Shown: positions 6,146-14,768, counted from the stretch's first letter. The stretch: 19,236 bases of DNA from UBA4615 sp035628395 (GCA_035628395.1 DASPJX010000325.1:1-19236), one strand, 5' to 3'. Program-made: numbers and translations. Notes: generated from the letters alone by a model not told the origin.

Positions 6146-7261
6146 TCAGATCATCCGCTCGACCCGCCAGATCTGGTAGCGCAGGCCGGCCACGCTGCCG
6201 GCGACGATCGCGAGCAGCGCGATCAGCGAGCCGACGGCGAGCGTCGAGATGCCGCTCAGGCCCTGGCCGACGGTGCAGCCGAGCGCTGTGACGCCGCCCG
6301 CGCCCATCAGCACGCCGCCGACCAGATGGTTGGCGGTGTCCTCGGCGCCCTGGAAGCCCTCGAGGCGGAAGCTGCGGGTCGCGAACGCGTGCGCGGCGGC
6401 GCCGGCGACGAGCCCCAGCACCGAGGCGATGCCCAGGCTCACGAACTTGGTCGCGTCGCTCCAGAACATCAGCAGCTCGAGCGCGAAGGCCATCGGCGCG
6501 ACGTAGCTGAGCGACTCCATCCGGCCGCTGTTCGTGCCGACGAAGGTCTCCTCGAGCGTGCGCGGATGCTCCTCGACGAACCCCACGTGGCCCGACACGT
6601 ACCAGACCGCGACGATGCCGGCGCCGACGACGAGCGCGCCCAGCAGGTTGTCGGCGCGGCGGAACTCGCGCGAGACCAGCGCGAACGCGAGCAGGGCGCC
6701 GCCGACGACGAGGCCGAGCGCGAGGTGCAGCGTGCGCCGCATCGCCTCGTCGCCGCCCGCGAGCAGCCGCGGCAGGTCCTGGCCGCCGGCGAGCTCGAAC
6801 GCGACGCGGTCGACGGTGCCGGTGCGCCAGACGCCGAACAGCCCGCGCAGCGTCATGTACGCGGAGATCCCGAGCACCACGAAGACGACCAGCGACTTCA
6901 TGTTGCCCGCGCCCGCGCGCAGCAGCGTCTTGGTGCCGCAGCCCGAGGCGAGCACCATGCCGAAGCCGAACATCACGCCGCCGACGATGTTGGACAGCCA
7001 CACGACGCGCGGGCCCGCGTAGATCGAGCGGCCCGGGTCGATCAGCCCGGCCCAGGCGAGCAGCTGGGTGCCGAGCACCGCGACGCCGATCGCGCCGAGC
7101 CACATCCGCATCCGCGTCCAGTCGCCCATGTTGACGACGTCGGACACGGCGCCCATCGTGCAGAAGTTGCTGCGGCTCATCGCGATGCCGACGACGAAGG
7201 CGATCGCGAAGGTCGACCACGCGACCCAGTGCTGCAGCGAGACGAGATCGGTCTCGGTCAT
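6146..7261 (-). CDS. YeeE/YedE family sulfur (thiosulfate-type) transporter
   Basis: A 371-residue polytopic inner-membrane protein with about ten hydrophobic segments arranged as two pseudo-repeats. The family's conserved cysteines are present: SNFCTMGA (Cys34), SGCGTKTL (Cys108) and ALGCTVGQGLSG (Cys329). In the thiosulfate transporter TsuA, equivalent cysteines relay the sulfur substrate through the membrane. Here thiosulfate or another reduced sulfur species is the likely cargo. The gene follows cpoB by 19 bases on the same strand and may be read from the tol-pal transcript; a GGAG lies upstream of the ATG. Many relatives sit beside a TusA-like sulfur carrier, but none is visible here. 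A small 6-pair hairpin overlaps its stop codon (6133-6147) without a T-tract. Confidence 0.92.
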   Translation of the reverse strand: MTETDLVSLQHWVAWSTFAIAFVVGIAMSRSNFCTMGAVSDVVNMGDWTRMRMWLGAIGVAVLGTQLLAWAGLIDPGRSIYAGPRVVWLSNIVGGVMFGFGMVLASGCGTKTLLRAGAGNMKSLVVFVVLGISAYMTLRGLFGVWRTGTVDRVAFELAGGQDLPRLLAGGDEAMRRTLHLALGLVVGGALLAFALVSREFRRADNLLGALVVGAGIVAVWYVSGHVGFVEEHPRTLEETFVGTNSGRMESLSYVAPMAFALELLMFWSDATKFVSLGIASVLGLVAGAAAHAFATRSFRLEGFQGAEDTANHLVGGVLMGAGGVTALGCTVGQGLSGISTLAVGSLIALLAIVAGSVAGLRYQIWRVERMI

Positions 7262-7280
7262 CGACGCGCTCCGCGAAGGC

Positions 7281-8141
7281 TCAGCGCCGCGGCGCCGGGG
7301 CCGGCGCCGGGGCGGCCGCCGGCGGGTTCACCGAGGCGAGCCGCTCGCGCGCGGTCTGCGCGGCGCCGCTGCCCTCGAACTTCTCGGCGATGCCGCGGAA
7401 GGTGTCGGCGGCGGCCTTGCGGTCGCCGGCGTCGGCCTGCGCGTTGCCGACGGTCAGCAGCGCGTCGGGCACGCGCGGATGGTCGGGGTTGCGCTGCACG
7501 AAGGCCTGCAGCGTCGAGATCGCGCCCTTGTTGTCCTTCTGCGCGTACTGCGCGCTGCCGATCCAGTACTGCACCGCCGGGGCGTACGGGCTCTGCGGGT
7601 ACGCGGCCTGGAACTGCTGGAACGCGGCCTGCGCGCCGCGGAAGTCGCCGGCGCGGAAGATCGCGAGCGCGCCCTCGTAGGCGCGGCGCTCGGCCGGGTC
7701 GACGTTGACCTGGCGGCCGTCGACCGTCGCCGCGACCGGCTCGAAGCGCTTCAGCCGGGTGTCGAGATCGGTCGCGAGGTCGCGCTGGCCGCGCTGGGTC
7801 TTCGCGAGCTCGTTGGTCTGCACCTCGAGCTGACCGCGCAGCGACGCGATCTCCTGGCGCAGCCCCTGGATCTGGTTCTGCAGCTCGAGCTGGCCGCGCG
7901 TGGTCTGCTCGATCCGCTCGAGCCGGGTCGCGAGCTCGTCGAGGCGACGGCCGTTCTCGCGCTGCATCGCCTCGACGCGGCTGCGCAGGTCGAGGATCGC
8001 CCGGCGGGCCTCGTCGTCGGAGAAGAGCTGCGCGTGCGCGGGAGCGACGGCCGCCAGCAGCGCCGCGAGCACGGCCGACCGCAGCGCGGTGGCGGGAAGG
8101 CGGAGGGACGGGTTCATCGTGCGCACGCGCGTCGGGCTCAC
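7281..8141 (-). CDS. cpoB: Tol-Pal system periplasmic protein CpoB (YbgF)
   Basis: A periplasmic protein that coordinates outer-membrane constriction with septal peptidoglycan synthesis by acting with TolA and PBP1B. The signal peptide ends near APAHA-QLF. A coiled-coil trimerisation segment follows (ILDLRSRVEAMQRENGRRLD through LRGQLEVQTNEL). The C-terminal half carries tetratricopeptide-type repeats, seen in AYEGALAIFRAGDFRGAQAA, YWIGSAQYAQKDNKGA and VGNAQADAGDRKAA. The protein ends in an Ala/Pro-rich tail. The GTG at 8141 overlaps the pal stop in a GTGA junction, a junction type also seen at two other gene pairs here. The alternative start is ATG at 8117, which gives a shorter signal peptide; neither has a clear Shine-Dalgarno. 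It is the last gene of the Tol-Pal block before the YedE gene. Confidence 0.93.
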   Translation of the reverse strand: MSPTRVRTMNPSLRLPATALRSAVLAALLAAVAPAHAQLFSDDEARRAILDLRSRVEAMQRENGRRLDELATRLERIEQTTRGQLELQNQIQGLRQEIASLRGQLEVQTNELAKTQRGQRDLATDLDTRLKRFEPVAATVDGRQVNVDPAERRAYEGALAIFRAGDFRGAQAAFQQFQAAYPQSPYAPAVQYWIGSAQYAQKDNKGAISTLQAFVQRNPDHPRVPDALLTVGNAQADAGDRKAAADTFRGIAEKFEGSGAAQTARERLASVNPPAAAPAPAPAPRR

Positions 8142-8707
8142 TGGTAGACGATGTCGGCGCGACGGTTCTCGGCGAACGAGGCCTCGTCGGTGCCGGTGGC
8201 GCGCGGCTTCTCCTCGCCGAGGCTGACCGCCTCGATCTGGGTGTCGGCCACGCCGAGCGAGGTCAGCGCGCGGCGCACCGCCTCGGAGCGCTTCTGGCCG
8301 AGCGCGAGGTTGTACTCGCGGCTGCCGCGCTCGTCGGTGTTGCCCTGCACGACCACGCGGCGGGTCTTGTTGCCGACCAGGTAGCGCGCGTGCGCGTCGA
8401 CCACCGGGCGGAAGTCGTCGCGGATCGAGAAGCTGTCGAAGTCGAAGTAGACGCTGCGCTTGGCGAGCGGGCTCGCCGGGTCGTTCAGCGGGTCCTTCGA
8501 GGGCTGCAGGTCGACCTGCGCGACCGGCCGGTCGCTGCCGGGCACCGGACGGGCCGAGCCGTTCGCGCCGCCCGCGCCGGCGGCCCCGGCGGCGGCGTTG
8601 CGGTCGTCGACCGGGGCGGGATCGTCGAGCTTGACGGCCGAGCTGCAGGCGCCGAGCGAGAGCGCGGTCGCGACGGCGGCGAGGGTGGCGAGGGTGTGTC
8701 GTTTCAT
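8138..8707 (-). CDS. pal: Peptidoglycan-associated lipoprotein Pal
   Basis: An outer-membrane lipoprotein of 189 residues. The signal peptide has lipobox LGAC, so Cys20 or so is acylated. A flexible Ala/Gly-rich linker precedes the OmpA-like domain. That domain starts at SVYFDFDSFSIRDDF and carries the peptidoglycan-binding signature GNTDERGSREYNLALGQKR, then RAEAV-like helices and ENRRADIVY at the end. It anchors the outer membrane to the wall and is pulled to the septum by TolB release. The ATG at 8707 has AGGGAA about 10 bases upstream. It sits 68 bases from tolB and overlaps cpoB by 4 bases. All expected functional residues appear to be present. Confidence 0.97.
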   Translation of the reverse strand: MKRHTLATLAAVATALSLGACSSAVKLDDPAPVDDRNAAAGAAGAGGANGSARPVPGSDRPVAQVDLQPSKDPLNDPASPLAKRSVYFDFDSFSIRDDFRPVVDAHARYLVGNKTRRVVVQGNTDERGSREYNLALGQKRSEAVRRALTSLGVADTQIEAVSLGEEKPRATGTDEASFAENRRADIVYQ

Positions 8708-8775
8708 GGTGTCGGGATTCCCTGGATCCGTGCGTTGCGGAGGTCTGTTGAGGGAACCGCGGTCGTGGTCGACCG

Positions 8776-10038
8776 TCAGTTCGAGAACGGGCCCCACGCC
8801 GGCTCGCGGATGTCGCCGAGCGTGGAGGTCAGGCGCTGGCGGACCCGGCCGTCGACCGAGATCGCCATCAGGGTGTCGCGGCCGCCGGACTGCGTCGCGT
8901 ACATGATCCAGCGTCCGTTGGGCGCGAAGCTCGGCGACTCCTCGGCGCCGCCGTCGGTCAGCACCGACTCGTTGCCGCCCGCCAGATCCTTCAGGCCCAC
9001 GAGGAAGCGGCCGTCGCGGCGCGTGAGGAACGCGAGGCGCTGGCCGTCGGGGCTCACGCGCGGGCTCACGTTGTACGACGAGCCGAAGGTCACGCGGGTC
9101 GCGTCGCCGCCGGAGACCGGGATCCGGTAGATCTGCGGCGAGCCGCCGCGATCGGAGGTGAAGTACAGCGTCTTGCCGTCGGGCGCGAACACCGGCTCGG
9201 TGTCGATCGCGTTGGAGGTGGTCAGCCGGCGCGCGTTCGCGCCGTCGGCGGCGTTGATCAGGTAGATCTGCGACAGCCCGTTCAGCGTCAGCGCGACCGC
9301 GAGCGTGCGGCCGTCGGGCGACCAGGCCGGCGCGCTGTTGCTGCCGCGGAAGTTGGCCACCGCCGTGCGCTGGCCGGTGGCGAGCGTGTGCACGTAGACG
9401 ACCGGCTTCTTCTGCTCGAACGACACGTACGCGAGCCGTCCTCCGTCGGGCGACCACGACGGCGAGATGATCGGCTCGGGCGACACCAGCGGCGACTGCA
9501 CGTTCTCGCCGTCCCAGTCGGCGACGTTGAGCCGGTAGCGGTTGCCCTGCTTGCTGACGAACGCGATCCGCGTCGAGAAGATGCCCTTCTCGCCGGTGAG
9601 CTTCTCGATGATCGCGTCGGCGATCCGGTGGCCGGCGAGACGCAGGTCGGCCTCGGGGGCGACCAGCGACTCGCCCGAGATCGGCTGCTGCTTGACCGCG
9701 TCGTGCAGCCGGTAGCGGACGTCGTAGCGGCCGTCGGCGAGCCGCGCGACCGAGCCGGCGACGAAGGTCTCGGCGCCGCGCGAGCGCAGCGACGCGAAGT
9801 CGACCGGCGCGGTGTCGGACACCGTCTGCTGCGTGTCGATCACGCGGAACGCGCCGCTGCGGGCGAGGTCGCTGCGCACGACCGCGGCCACGTCCTGCGG
9901 GGCGCGTCCCTCGAAGCCGGCGATGGCGATCGGGAGCTGGGTGGCGCCGACGCCGGAGACGTCGATCCGCATCTGAGCGGAGGCCGTCGCGGCCACGAGA
10001 CCCAGGAAGAGAGGAACGAGGCGATGGAGGCGTCTCAT
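8776..10038 (-). CDS. tolB: Tol-Pal system translocation protein TolB
   Basis: A 420-residue periplasmic protein. A signal peptide (LVPLFLGLVAATASA) is followed by the N-terminal alpha/beta domain that contacts TolA (IDVSGVGATQLPIAIAGFEG). A six-bladed WD40-like beta propeller then binds Pal. The repeated SPDG/APDG blades are clear: WSPDGGRLAYVS, WSPDGRTLAVAL, FAPDGKTLYFTSDRGG, VSPDGQRLAFLT and FAPNGRWIMY. The ATG at 10038 is chosen because it begins the signal peptide; the frame stays open upstream but encodes no plausible extension. There is no Shine-Dalgarno. A perfect TATAAT hexamer lies 7 bases before the start, so the mRNA may begin at or next to the ATG. It is separated from tolA by 221 bases of GC-rich hairpins. 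Confidence 0.96.
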   Translation of the reverse strand: MRRLHRLVPLFLGLVAATASAQMRIDVSGVGATQLPIAIAGFEGRAPQDVAAVVRSDLARSGAFRVIDTQQTVSDTAPVDFASLRSRGAETFVAGSVARLADGRYDVRYRLHDAVKQQPISGESLVAPEADLRLAGHRIADAIIEKLTGEKGIFSTRIAFVSKQGNRYRLNVADWDGENVQSPLVSPEPIISPSWSPDGGRLAYVSFEQKKPVVYVHTLATGQRTAVANFRGSNSAPAWSPDGRTLAVALTLNGLSQIYLINAADGANARRLTTSNAIDTEPVFAPDGKTLYFTSDRGGSPQIYRIPVSGGDATRVTFGSSYNVSPRVSPDGQRLAFLTRRDGRFLVGLKDLAGGNESVLTDGGAEESPSFAPNGRWIMYATQSGGRDTLMAISVDGRVRQRLTSTLGDIREPAWGPFSN

Positions 10039-10045
10039 GCGGCGG

Positions 10046-10051
10046 ATTATA
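10046..10051 (-). promoter_or_regulatory. TATAAT -10 element directly before tolB
   Basis: A perfect consensus -10 on the minus strand lies 7 bases from the tolB ATG, in a GC-rich spacer where it stands out. Initiation at the normal distance would place the first nucleotide at about the A of ATG. No good -35 is seen at 16-18 bases upstream. Confidence 0.55.
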
Positions 10052-10190
10052 GGCGGGGTGGAGGGAGCGACCTCTCGGATGGCGGGAGCGGCGGCCGTTC
10101 GGGAGGAGGATTCGGCCGTCGGTCGGGGGCGGACGGGGAGGCGGGAATCGAGCCGGCTCCCGGCGGGGTCGCGTTCTCGCGGGCACGAGC

Positions 10191-10237
10191 CCGGCCCGGA
10201 GGGCCGGTCGTCCGGCGGGCGGCTCGCGGTGCGAGCC
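10191..10237 (-). terminator. Tandem GC-rich hairpins downstream of tolA
   Basis: Two perfect seven-pair hairpins with 3-base loops lie at 10221-10237 (GGCTCGC-ACC-GCGAGCC on the minus strand) and 10191-10207 (CCGGCCC-TCC-GGGCCGG). They follow the tolA stop and lack a T-tract. They may attenuate transcription into tolB or protect the tolA mRNA 3' end. Confidence 0.4.
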
Positions 10238-10259
10238 GACACCCCGCCTCACCCCCGCC

Positions 10260-11294
10260 TCACCGCTCGTCGCGCGGCCCGCGGACGATCTCGATCTCGC
10301 TCTGGCAGGCGCCGTCGGGCGGACGCGGGAAGGGGTCGGTGCGCTGGATGCCGCGCTCGGCCGCCTGGTCCCAGGCCGCCACGCCGCTCGAGCGCCGCAG
10401 CCGCACCGACGCGACGCTGCAGTCCGGACGCAGCTGCACGAGGAAGCTCGCCTTCGGATTGCCCTCGAGGTCGGCGGGCGCCTGGTAGGTGGTGTTCGAC
10501 CGGATCGCGCCGGCCACCTTCGCCGCGTAGCCCGCGTCGACGCGCCCGCCCGAGGCGGCGCCGCGCACCGCCGTGTCGCTCGGCGTGCCCGAGGTGCCCG
10601 CCTGGCTCTGGAGGCGGCGGATGTCCTCGGCACGGCGCGCCTCGGCGAGCTCCGCGTCGCGGCGCGCCTGCTCGTCGCGGCGCCGCTTGTCGTCGGCCGC
10701 GCGCTTGTCGGCCTCGCGCCTGGCCTGCTCCTCGCGCTGGCGCTTCTCGTCGGCGGCCCGGCGATCGGCGGCGGCCCGCTCGGCGGCGAGCTTCTCCTGC
10801 TCGCGGCGCTCCTGGACGCGCTTCTCCTCGGCCCGCCTGTCCTCGGCGCGCTTCTCCTCGGCGCGCTTCTCCTCGGCCCGCTTCTCCTCCGCGCGCTTCT
10901 CCTCGGCGCGGCGGCGGTCCTGCTCGCGGCGCTCCGCCTCGCGGCGCTCGGCCTCCTTCTTCGCCTGCTCGGCGCGGATGTCGACCTCGGCGCGCGCCGG
11001 CGGCTCGGGCTTCGGGGGCGGCGCGGGCGGCTCCGGGGGCGGCTTCGGCTCGGCGCGGGGCTCGGGCCTCGGCTCCGGGGGCGGCGCGGGCTTCGGCGCC
11101 GCCGGCGGCGGCGGCACCCAGAGCTCGGCCTGCACCGGCTCGTCGACGCGGCTCTGCCAGTTCAGGCCGACGAACAGCAGCCCGAAGAGCAGCGCGTGCA
11201 TCGCGAGCGCGAGCACCACGGCCCGGGCGCGGCCCTTCGCGAGGGGCGGGCGCGGCGGGCGCTGCCCGCCGGCCGGCGTCGGCGCGGCGCTCAC
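10260..11294 (-). CDS. tolA: Cell envelope integrity protein TolA
   Basis: A 344-residue protein that links the TolQR motor in the inner membrane to TolB and Pal. Domain I is a single transmembrane helix (AVVLALAMHALLFGLLFVGL, about residues 25-44). A Pro-rich stretch (residues ~60-100) precedes a long charged helix (~100-230) made of Ala, Glu, Arg and Lys, partly as five-residue RAEEK repeats. Domain III (~250-344) is the TonB-C-like fold, with YAAKVAGAIRSNTTY and two cysteines (RPDCSV and DGACQS) that could form a disulfide. The start overlaps tolR by 4 bases (ATGA), so the two are translationally coupled. The helix is encoded by a 15-base tandem repeat, which makes its length likely to vary between strains. 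Confidence 0.95.
   Translation of the reverse strand: MSAAPTPAGGQRPPRPPLAKGRARAVVLALAMHALLFGLLFVGLNWQSRVDEPVQAELWVPPPPAAPKPAPPPEPRPEPRAEPKPPPEPPAPPPKPEPPARAEVDIRAEQAKKEAERREAERREQDRRRAEEKRAEEKRAEEKRAEEKRAEDRRAEEKRVQERREQEKLAAERAAADRRAADEKRQREEQARREADKRAADDKRRRDEQARRDAELAEARRAEDIRRLQSQAGTSGTPSDTAVRGAASGGRVDAGYAAKVAGAIRSNTTYQAPADLEGNPKASFLVQLRPDCSVASVRLRRSSGVAAWDQAAERGIQRTDPFPRPPDGACQSEIEIVRGPRDER
10821..10910 (-). repeat. Six tandem 15-base units in tolA
   Basis: Plus-strand unit CTTCTCCTCGGCGCG occurs six times in a row without gaps, with single-base variants and one more diverged copy at 10836-10850. Each unit encodes five residues of the charged TolA helix, so copy-number changes keep the reading frame. 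Confidence 0.85.
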
Positions 11295-11725
11295 TTCTCG
11301 GCGCCCCTCACCATCAGCCCGACGCGGCCCGCGCCGGCCGCGCGCACGCGGTCCATGACCTTCACGACGTCGCCGTAGGGCACCTTCTGGTCGGCCGCGA
11401 TCAGCACCGCGAGCTTGTCGGGCTCGCCGATCGAGCGCAGCGTCGGCGCGATGTCGCGCTCGCCGATCGTGCGGTCGAACTGCACCGGCATGTTGCGCGT
11501 GGTCAGCCGCAGCTCGCCGCCCGGCGCGACGCGGATCTCGACCAGCGCGTCGGGCGGCGTGCTCGACTGGCCGACGCTCGGCAGCTCGATCTGCCCGGGC
11601 GGCAGCAGCGGCGCGGTGACCATGAAGATCACCAGCAGCACGAGCATCACGTCGATGTACGGCACGACGTTGATCTCGGAGTGCAGCCGGCGCCGGCCGC
11701 GGCGTGACGACGAGACGGTGGGCAT
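11291..11725 (-). CDS. tolR: Tol-Pal motor protein TolR (ExbD family)
   Basis: A 144-residue inner-membrane protein with a short cytoplasmic N-terminus, one transmembrane helix (VVPYIDVMLVLLVIFMVT) and a periplasmic domain. Asp25 in PYIDVML is the conserved proton-pathway residue that pairs with TolQ to use the proton motive force. The periplasmic part has the family's VLIAADQKVPYGDVVKVMD motif and ends in VGLMVRG. It lies 10 bases after tolQ and overlaps tolA by 4 bases. Length and motifs are normal for the family. Confidence 0.97.
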   Translation of the reverse strand: MPTVSSSRRGRRRLHSEINVVPYIDVMLVLLVIFMVTAPLLPPGQIELPSVGQSSTPPDALVEIRVAPGGELRLTTRNMPVQFDRTIGERDIAPTLRSIGEPDKLAVLIAADQKVPYGDVVKVMDRVRAAGAGRVGLMVRGAEK

Positions 11726-11735
11726 TCGCGGCCGA

Positions 11736-12403
<668 letters not shown>

Positions 12404-12407
<4 letters not shown>

Positions 12408-12865
12408 CGGGTTCCCAGGGTCTCGAGCAGCGCTCGGGGCATCGCGACGGGTCGGCCGCTCGCGCGGTCGGTCGCCGCGGCGCGCACCGTCGCCTCGGCC
12501 AGCAGCACGCGGTCGGCCGCCGCGTCCGGTCCTGGCGGCGTCGCGCCGGACGCGTCCTGCGGGGGCCGCCACACGCGCTGCGCGAGCCGCATCGACGCGC
12601 GCCGGACCTCGAGCACCGCGACGTCGACGTCGAGCAGGTCGTCGAGCCGCGCCGGCGCGATCCAGCGGATCGCCATCTCGCTCACGACGAACTGCAGGCC
12701 GGGGCCCGCCGCGAGCTCCGCGTGCCGGGCGCCGAGCGAGCGCAGCCACTCGGTGCGCGCCCGCTCCATCCATCGGAGGTAGTTCGCGTGGTAGACGATC
12801 CCGCCGGCGTCGGTGTCCTCGTAGTACACGCGCACGCGCACCGAGAAGCTGCGGGCGTCCGTCAT
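12404..12865 (-). CDS. ybgC: Acyl-CoA thioesterase YbgC, hot-dog fold
   Basis: A 153-residue cytosolic thioesterase and the usual first gene of the tol-pal cluster. The 4-hydroxybenzoyl-CoA thioesterase-type signature YYEDTDAGGIVYHANYLRWM includes the catalytic Asp (DTDAGG) and is followed by ERARTEWLRSLG. The later part, with LLAEATVRAAATDRASGRPV, matches the family, though a Pro/Ala-rich insertion (DASGATPPGPDAAA) is present. The ATG at 12865 is used; an in-frame TTG at 12883 is less likely. No Shine-Dalgarno is visible, and TAGAAT lies 8 bases upstream of the ATG. In other bacteria YbgC is linked to phospholipid metabolism; its tie to Tol function is not settled. Confidence 0.93.
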
Positions 12866-12873
12866 CGCGGCGG

Positions 12874-12879
12874 ATTCTA
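12874..12879 (-). promoter_or_regulatory. Extended -10 element (TGC-TAGAAT) before ybgC
   Basis: On the minus strand TGCTAGAAT forms an extended -10, and the hexamer ends 8 bases from the ybgC ATG. It would drive the ybgC-tolQRA unit with an almost absent 5' leader. No consensus -35 is seen, which fits an extended -10 promoter. Confidence 0.5.
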
Positions 12880-12902
12880 GCAAGAGCGGACCGCGACCCG
12901 GC

Positions 12903-13640
12903 TCAGGCGGCCGGACGCGGGACCCACGACCACGCGGCGTACAGCGCCGCGGCCGCGAGCACGGTCGCGACCGCCGCGCGGGGCAGCGCCTGGCGCCGGT
13001 ACTCGTCGATGTCGAACTTCTCCGCCAGCACCATGCCCATCGCGAAGCCGCCGACCAGCCCGCCGATGTGCGCCGCGTTGTCGATGAAGCCGGCGACGAA
13101 GCCCATGAAGAGCGAGTAGCCGACGAACATCAGCATCGACGAGCGCATCGAGGCGACGAGCCCGGCCGGCAGCTTGTGCGCCTTCGTGAAGATCGCGGCG
13201 AGCAGGCAGCCCACGACGCCGAAGATCGCGCCCGAGGCGCCGACCGACACGCCGGCGCGCGCCGAGAAGAACAGGCTCGCGATCGAGCCCGCCAGGCCCG
13301 CGACCAGGTAGATCAGCGCGAGCTGCCCGTTGCCGTAGAAGCGCTCGGCGAGCCGTCCGGTGTCCCACAGCGCCCACATGTTGAACGCGAGGTGGATGAT
13401 GCCGCCGTGCAGGAAGGTGGCGGTCAGCAGCCGCCACGGCTCCTCGACGGTGAGCGGCAGGTGGTTGCCGCCCCAGGCGAGCAGCTCGATCGCGCGCGGC
13501 GAGATCGGCGACAGCCCGGTGGCGAGGTTCAGCAGCCAGACCGCGACGTTGATCGCCACCAGCGCGGGCGTGACCCACGCGCGCGGCGTCGCCTCGTGGA
13601 GCCGCCAGGCGAACTCCTGCGGATCGACCGGCGCGCTCAC
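12903..13640 (-). CDS. Rhomboid family intramembrane serine protease
   Basis: A 245-residue polytopic inner-membrane protein with about six transmembrane helices. Rhomboid signatures are complete: HLAFNMWAL (His83 and Asn87), the nucleophile in VGASGAIFG (Ser136), and the general base in NAAHIGGLVGGFAMG (His191). It cleaves other proteins within their transmembrane segments; the substrate is unknown. It ends with an extra C-terminal hydrophobic helix after a charged EKFDIDEYRRQ segment. The GTG start at 13640 overlaps the ruvB stop (GTGA), so it is coupled to ruvB. The same frame is open far upstream, but that stretch is the ruvB region read in another frame and is not part of this protein. 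Confidence 0.95.
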   Translation of the reverse strand: MSAPVDPQEFAWRLHEATPRAWVTPALVAINVAVWLLNLATGLSPISPRAIELLAWGGNHLPLTVEEPWRLLTATFLHGGIIHLAFNMWALWDTGRLAERFYGNGQLALIYLVAGLAGSIASLFFSARAGVSVGASGAIFGVVGCLLAAIFTKAHKLPAGLVASMRSSMLMFVGYSLFMGFVAGFIDNAAHIGGLVGGFAMGMVLAEKFDIDEYRRQALPRAAVATVLAAAALYAAWSWVPRPAA

Positions 13641-14686
13641 GCGGCGCCGCCGTCGAACAGGTCCCCGACGATGCCGTGGCGGTCCGGCGCGGCCAGCCCG
13701 AAGTGCCGCCACGCGGCGGCGGTGGCCACGCGTCCGCGCGGCGTGCGCTGCAGGAAGCCCTGCTGGATCAGGTAGGGCTCGAGCACGTCCTCGATCGTGT
13801 CGCGCTCCTCGCCGATCGCGGCGGCGACGTTGTCGAGGCCGACCGGGCCGCCGGAGAACTTCTCGATGACCGCGCGCAGCAGCTTGCGGTCCATCATGTC
13901 GAGGCCGATCGGGTCGACGTCGAGCATCGACAGCGCGGCGTCGGCGACCGGCGCGGTGATCCGGCCCTGCGCCTTGACCTCGGCGTAGTCGCGCACGCGG
14001 CGCAGCAGCCGGTTGGCGATCCGCGGGGTGCCGCGCGCCCGGCGCGCGATCTCGCGCGCGCCGCCGGCGTCCATCGGCGCCTCGAGCAGCTGGGCCGAGC
14101 GGGTGACGATCCGGGTCAGGTCGTCGACCTCGTAGAACTCGAGCCGCGCGACGATGCCGAAGCGATCGCGCAGCGGATTGGTCAGCATGCCGGCGCGCGT
14201 GGTGGCGCCGACCAGCGTGAACGGCTGCAGGTCGAGCTTGATCGAGCGGGCGGCCGGGCCCTCGCCGATCACGATGTCGATCTGGTAGTCCTCGAGCGCC
14301 GGATAGAGGATCTCCTCGACGACCGGGCTCAGCCGGTGGATCTCGTCGATGAAGAGCACGTCGTTCTTCTCGAGGTTGGTCAGGATCGCGGCGAGGTCGC
14401 CGGGGCGCTCGAGCACCGGCCCGGAGGTCTGGCGCAGGTTCACGCCCATCTCGGCGGCGACGATGTGCGCGAGCGTCGTCTTGCCGAGCCCGGGCGGACC
14501 GAACAGCAGCAGGTGGTCGAGCGGCTCGGCCCGACCGCGGGCCGCGGCCACGAAGATCTCGAGCTGCTCGCGGATGCGCGGCTGGCCGACGTAGTCGGCG
14601 AGCTTCTTCGGGCGCAGCGCGCGCTCGACCGCCTCTTCGGCCGGCGACACCGGCACGGGCGCGATCAGGCGGTCGTGTTCGATCAT
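13637..14686 (-). CDS. ruvB: Holliday junction DNA helicase RuvB
   Basis: A 349-residue AAA+ motor that drives branch migration of Holliday junctions with RuvA. Walker A is GPPGLGKT (residues 63-70) and Walker B is LFIDEIHRL (Asp114, Glu115). The sensor 1 segment (VGATTRAGML), the arginine finger region (RDRFG) and the C-terminal winged helix (QQGFLQRTPRGRVAT) are all present. The length matches the family. The start at 14686 has no Shine-Dalgarno but has TAGAAT 6 bases before it. It is separated from ruvA by the four-gene TlpA-DUF4266-DUF3570-ApbE module and is coupled to the downstream rhomboid gene. Confidence 0.98.
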   Translation of the reverse strand: MIEHDRLIAPVPVSPAEEAVERALRPKKLADYVGQPRIREQLEIFVAAARGRAEPLDHLLLFGPPGLGKTTLAHIVAAEMGVNLRQTSGPVLERPGDLAAILTNLEKNDVLFIDEIHRLSPVVEEILYPALEDYQIDIVIGEGPAARSIKLDLQPFTLVGATTRAGMLTNPLRDRFGIVARLEFYEVDDLTRIVTRSAQLLEAPMDAGGAREIARRARGTPRIANRLLRRVRDYAEVKAQGRITAPVADAALSMLDVDPIGLDMMDRKLLRAVIEKFSGGPVGLDNVAAAIGEERDTIEDVLEPYLIQQGFLQRTPRGRVATAAAWRHFGLAAPDRHGIVGDLFDGGAA

Positions 14687-14692
14687 CGGCCC

Positions 14693-14698
14693 ATTCTA
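14693..14698 (-). promoter_or_regulatory. TAGAAT -10 element directly before ruvB
   Basis: A near-consensus hexamer on the minus strand, 6 bases from the ruvB ATG, in DNA that is otherwise almost free of A and T. Standard spacing would start the transcript at or just inside the start codon. No convincing -35 is seen. Confidence 0.5.
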
Positions 14699-14744
14699 TC
14701 GGAGCGGCGGCACGGGCTTCGCTGCGGCAAGCACGCACCGCCGG

Positions 14745-14765
14745 CCCGGCCCCGAAGGGGCCGGG
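14745..14765 (-). terminator. GC-rich UUCG hairpin after apbE
   Basis: On the minus strand a perfect stem CCCGGCCCC/GGGGCCGGG closes a C(TTCG)G-type loop 3 bases after the apbE stop. No T-tract follows, so termination may be weak or Rho-assisted. It separates the envelope module from ruvB, which has its own -10 element. Confidence 0.5.
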
Positions 14766-14768
14766 GGC

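Noticed and set aside
6035..7708. Long plus-strand open frame opposite yedE and cpoB
   Set aside because: Its product is low-complexity Arg/Ala/Asp sequence without recognisable domains. The minus strand encodes well-recognised proteins here, and GC-rich DNA commonly leaves the antisense frame open.
10039..10633. Upstream extension of open frames into tolB and the tolA-tolB gap
   Set aside because: The extension runs through hairpins and antisense of tolA, while a signal peptide begins at the ATG at 10038, which fits TolB family length.
10821..10910. CRISPR-like or regulatory repeat array
   Set aside because: Units are contiguous with no spacers, are 15 bases long and stay in frame within tolA, so it is a coding minisatellite.
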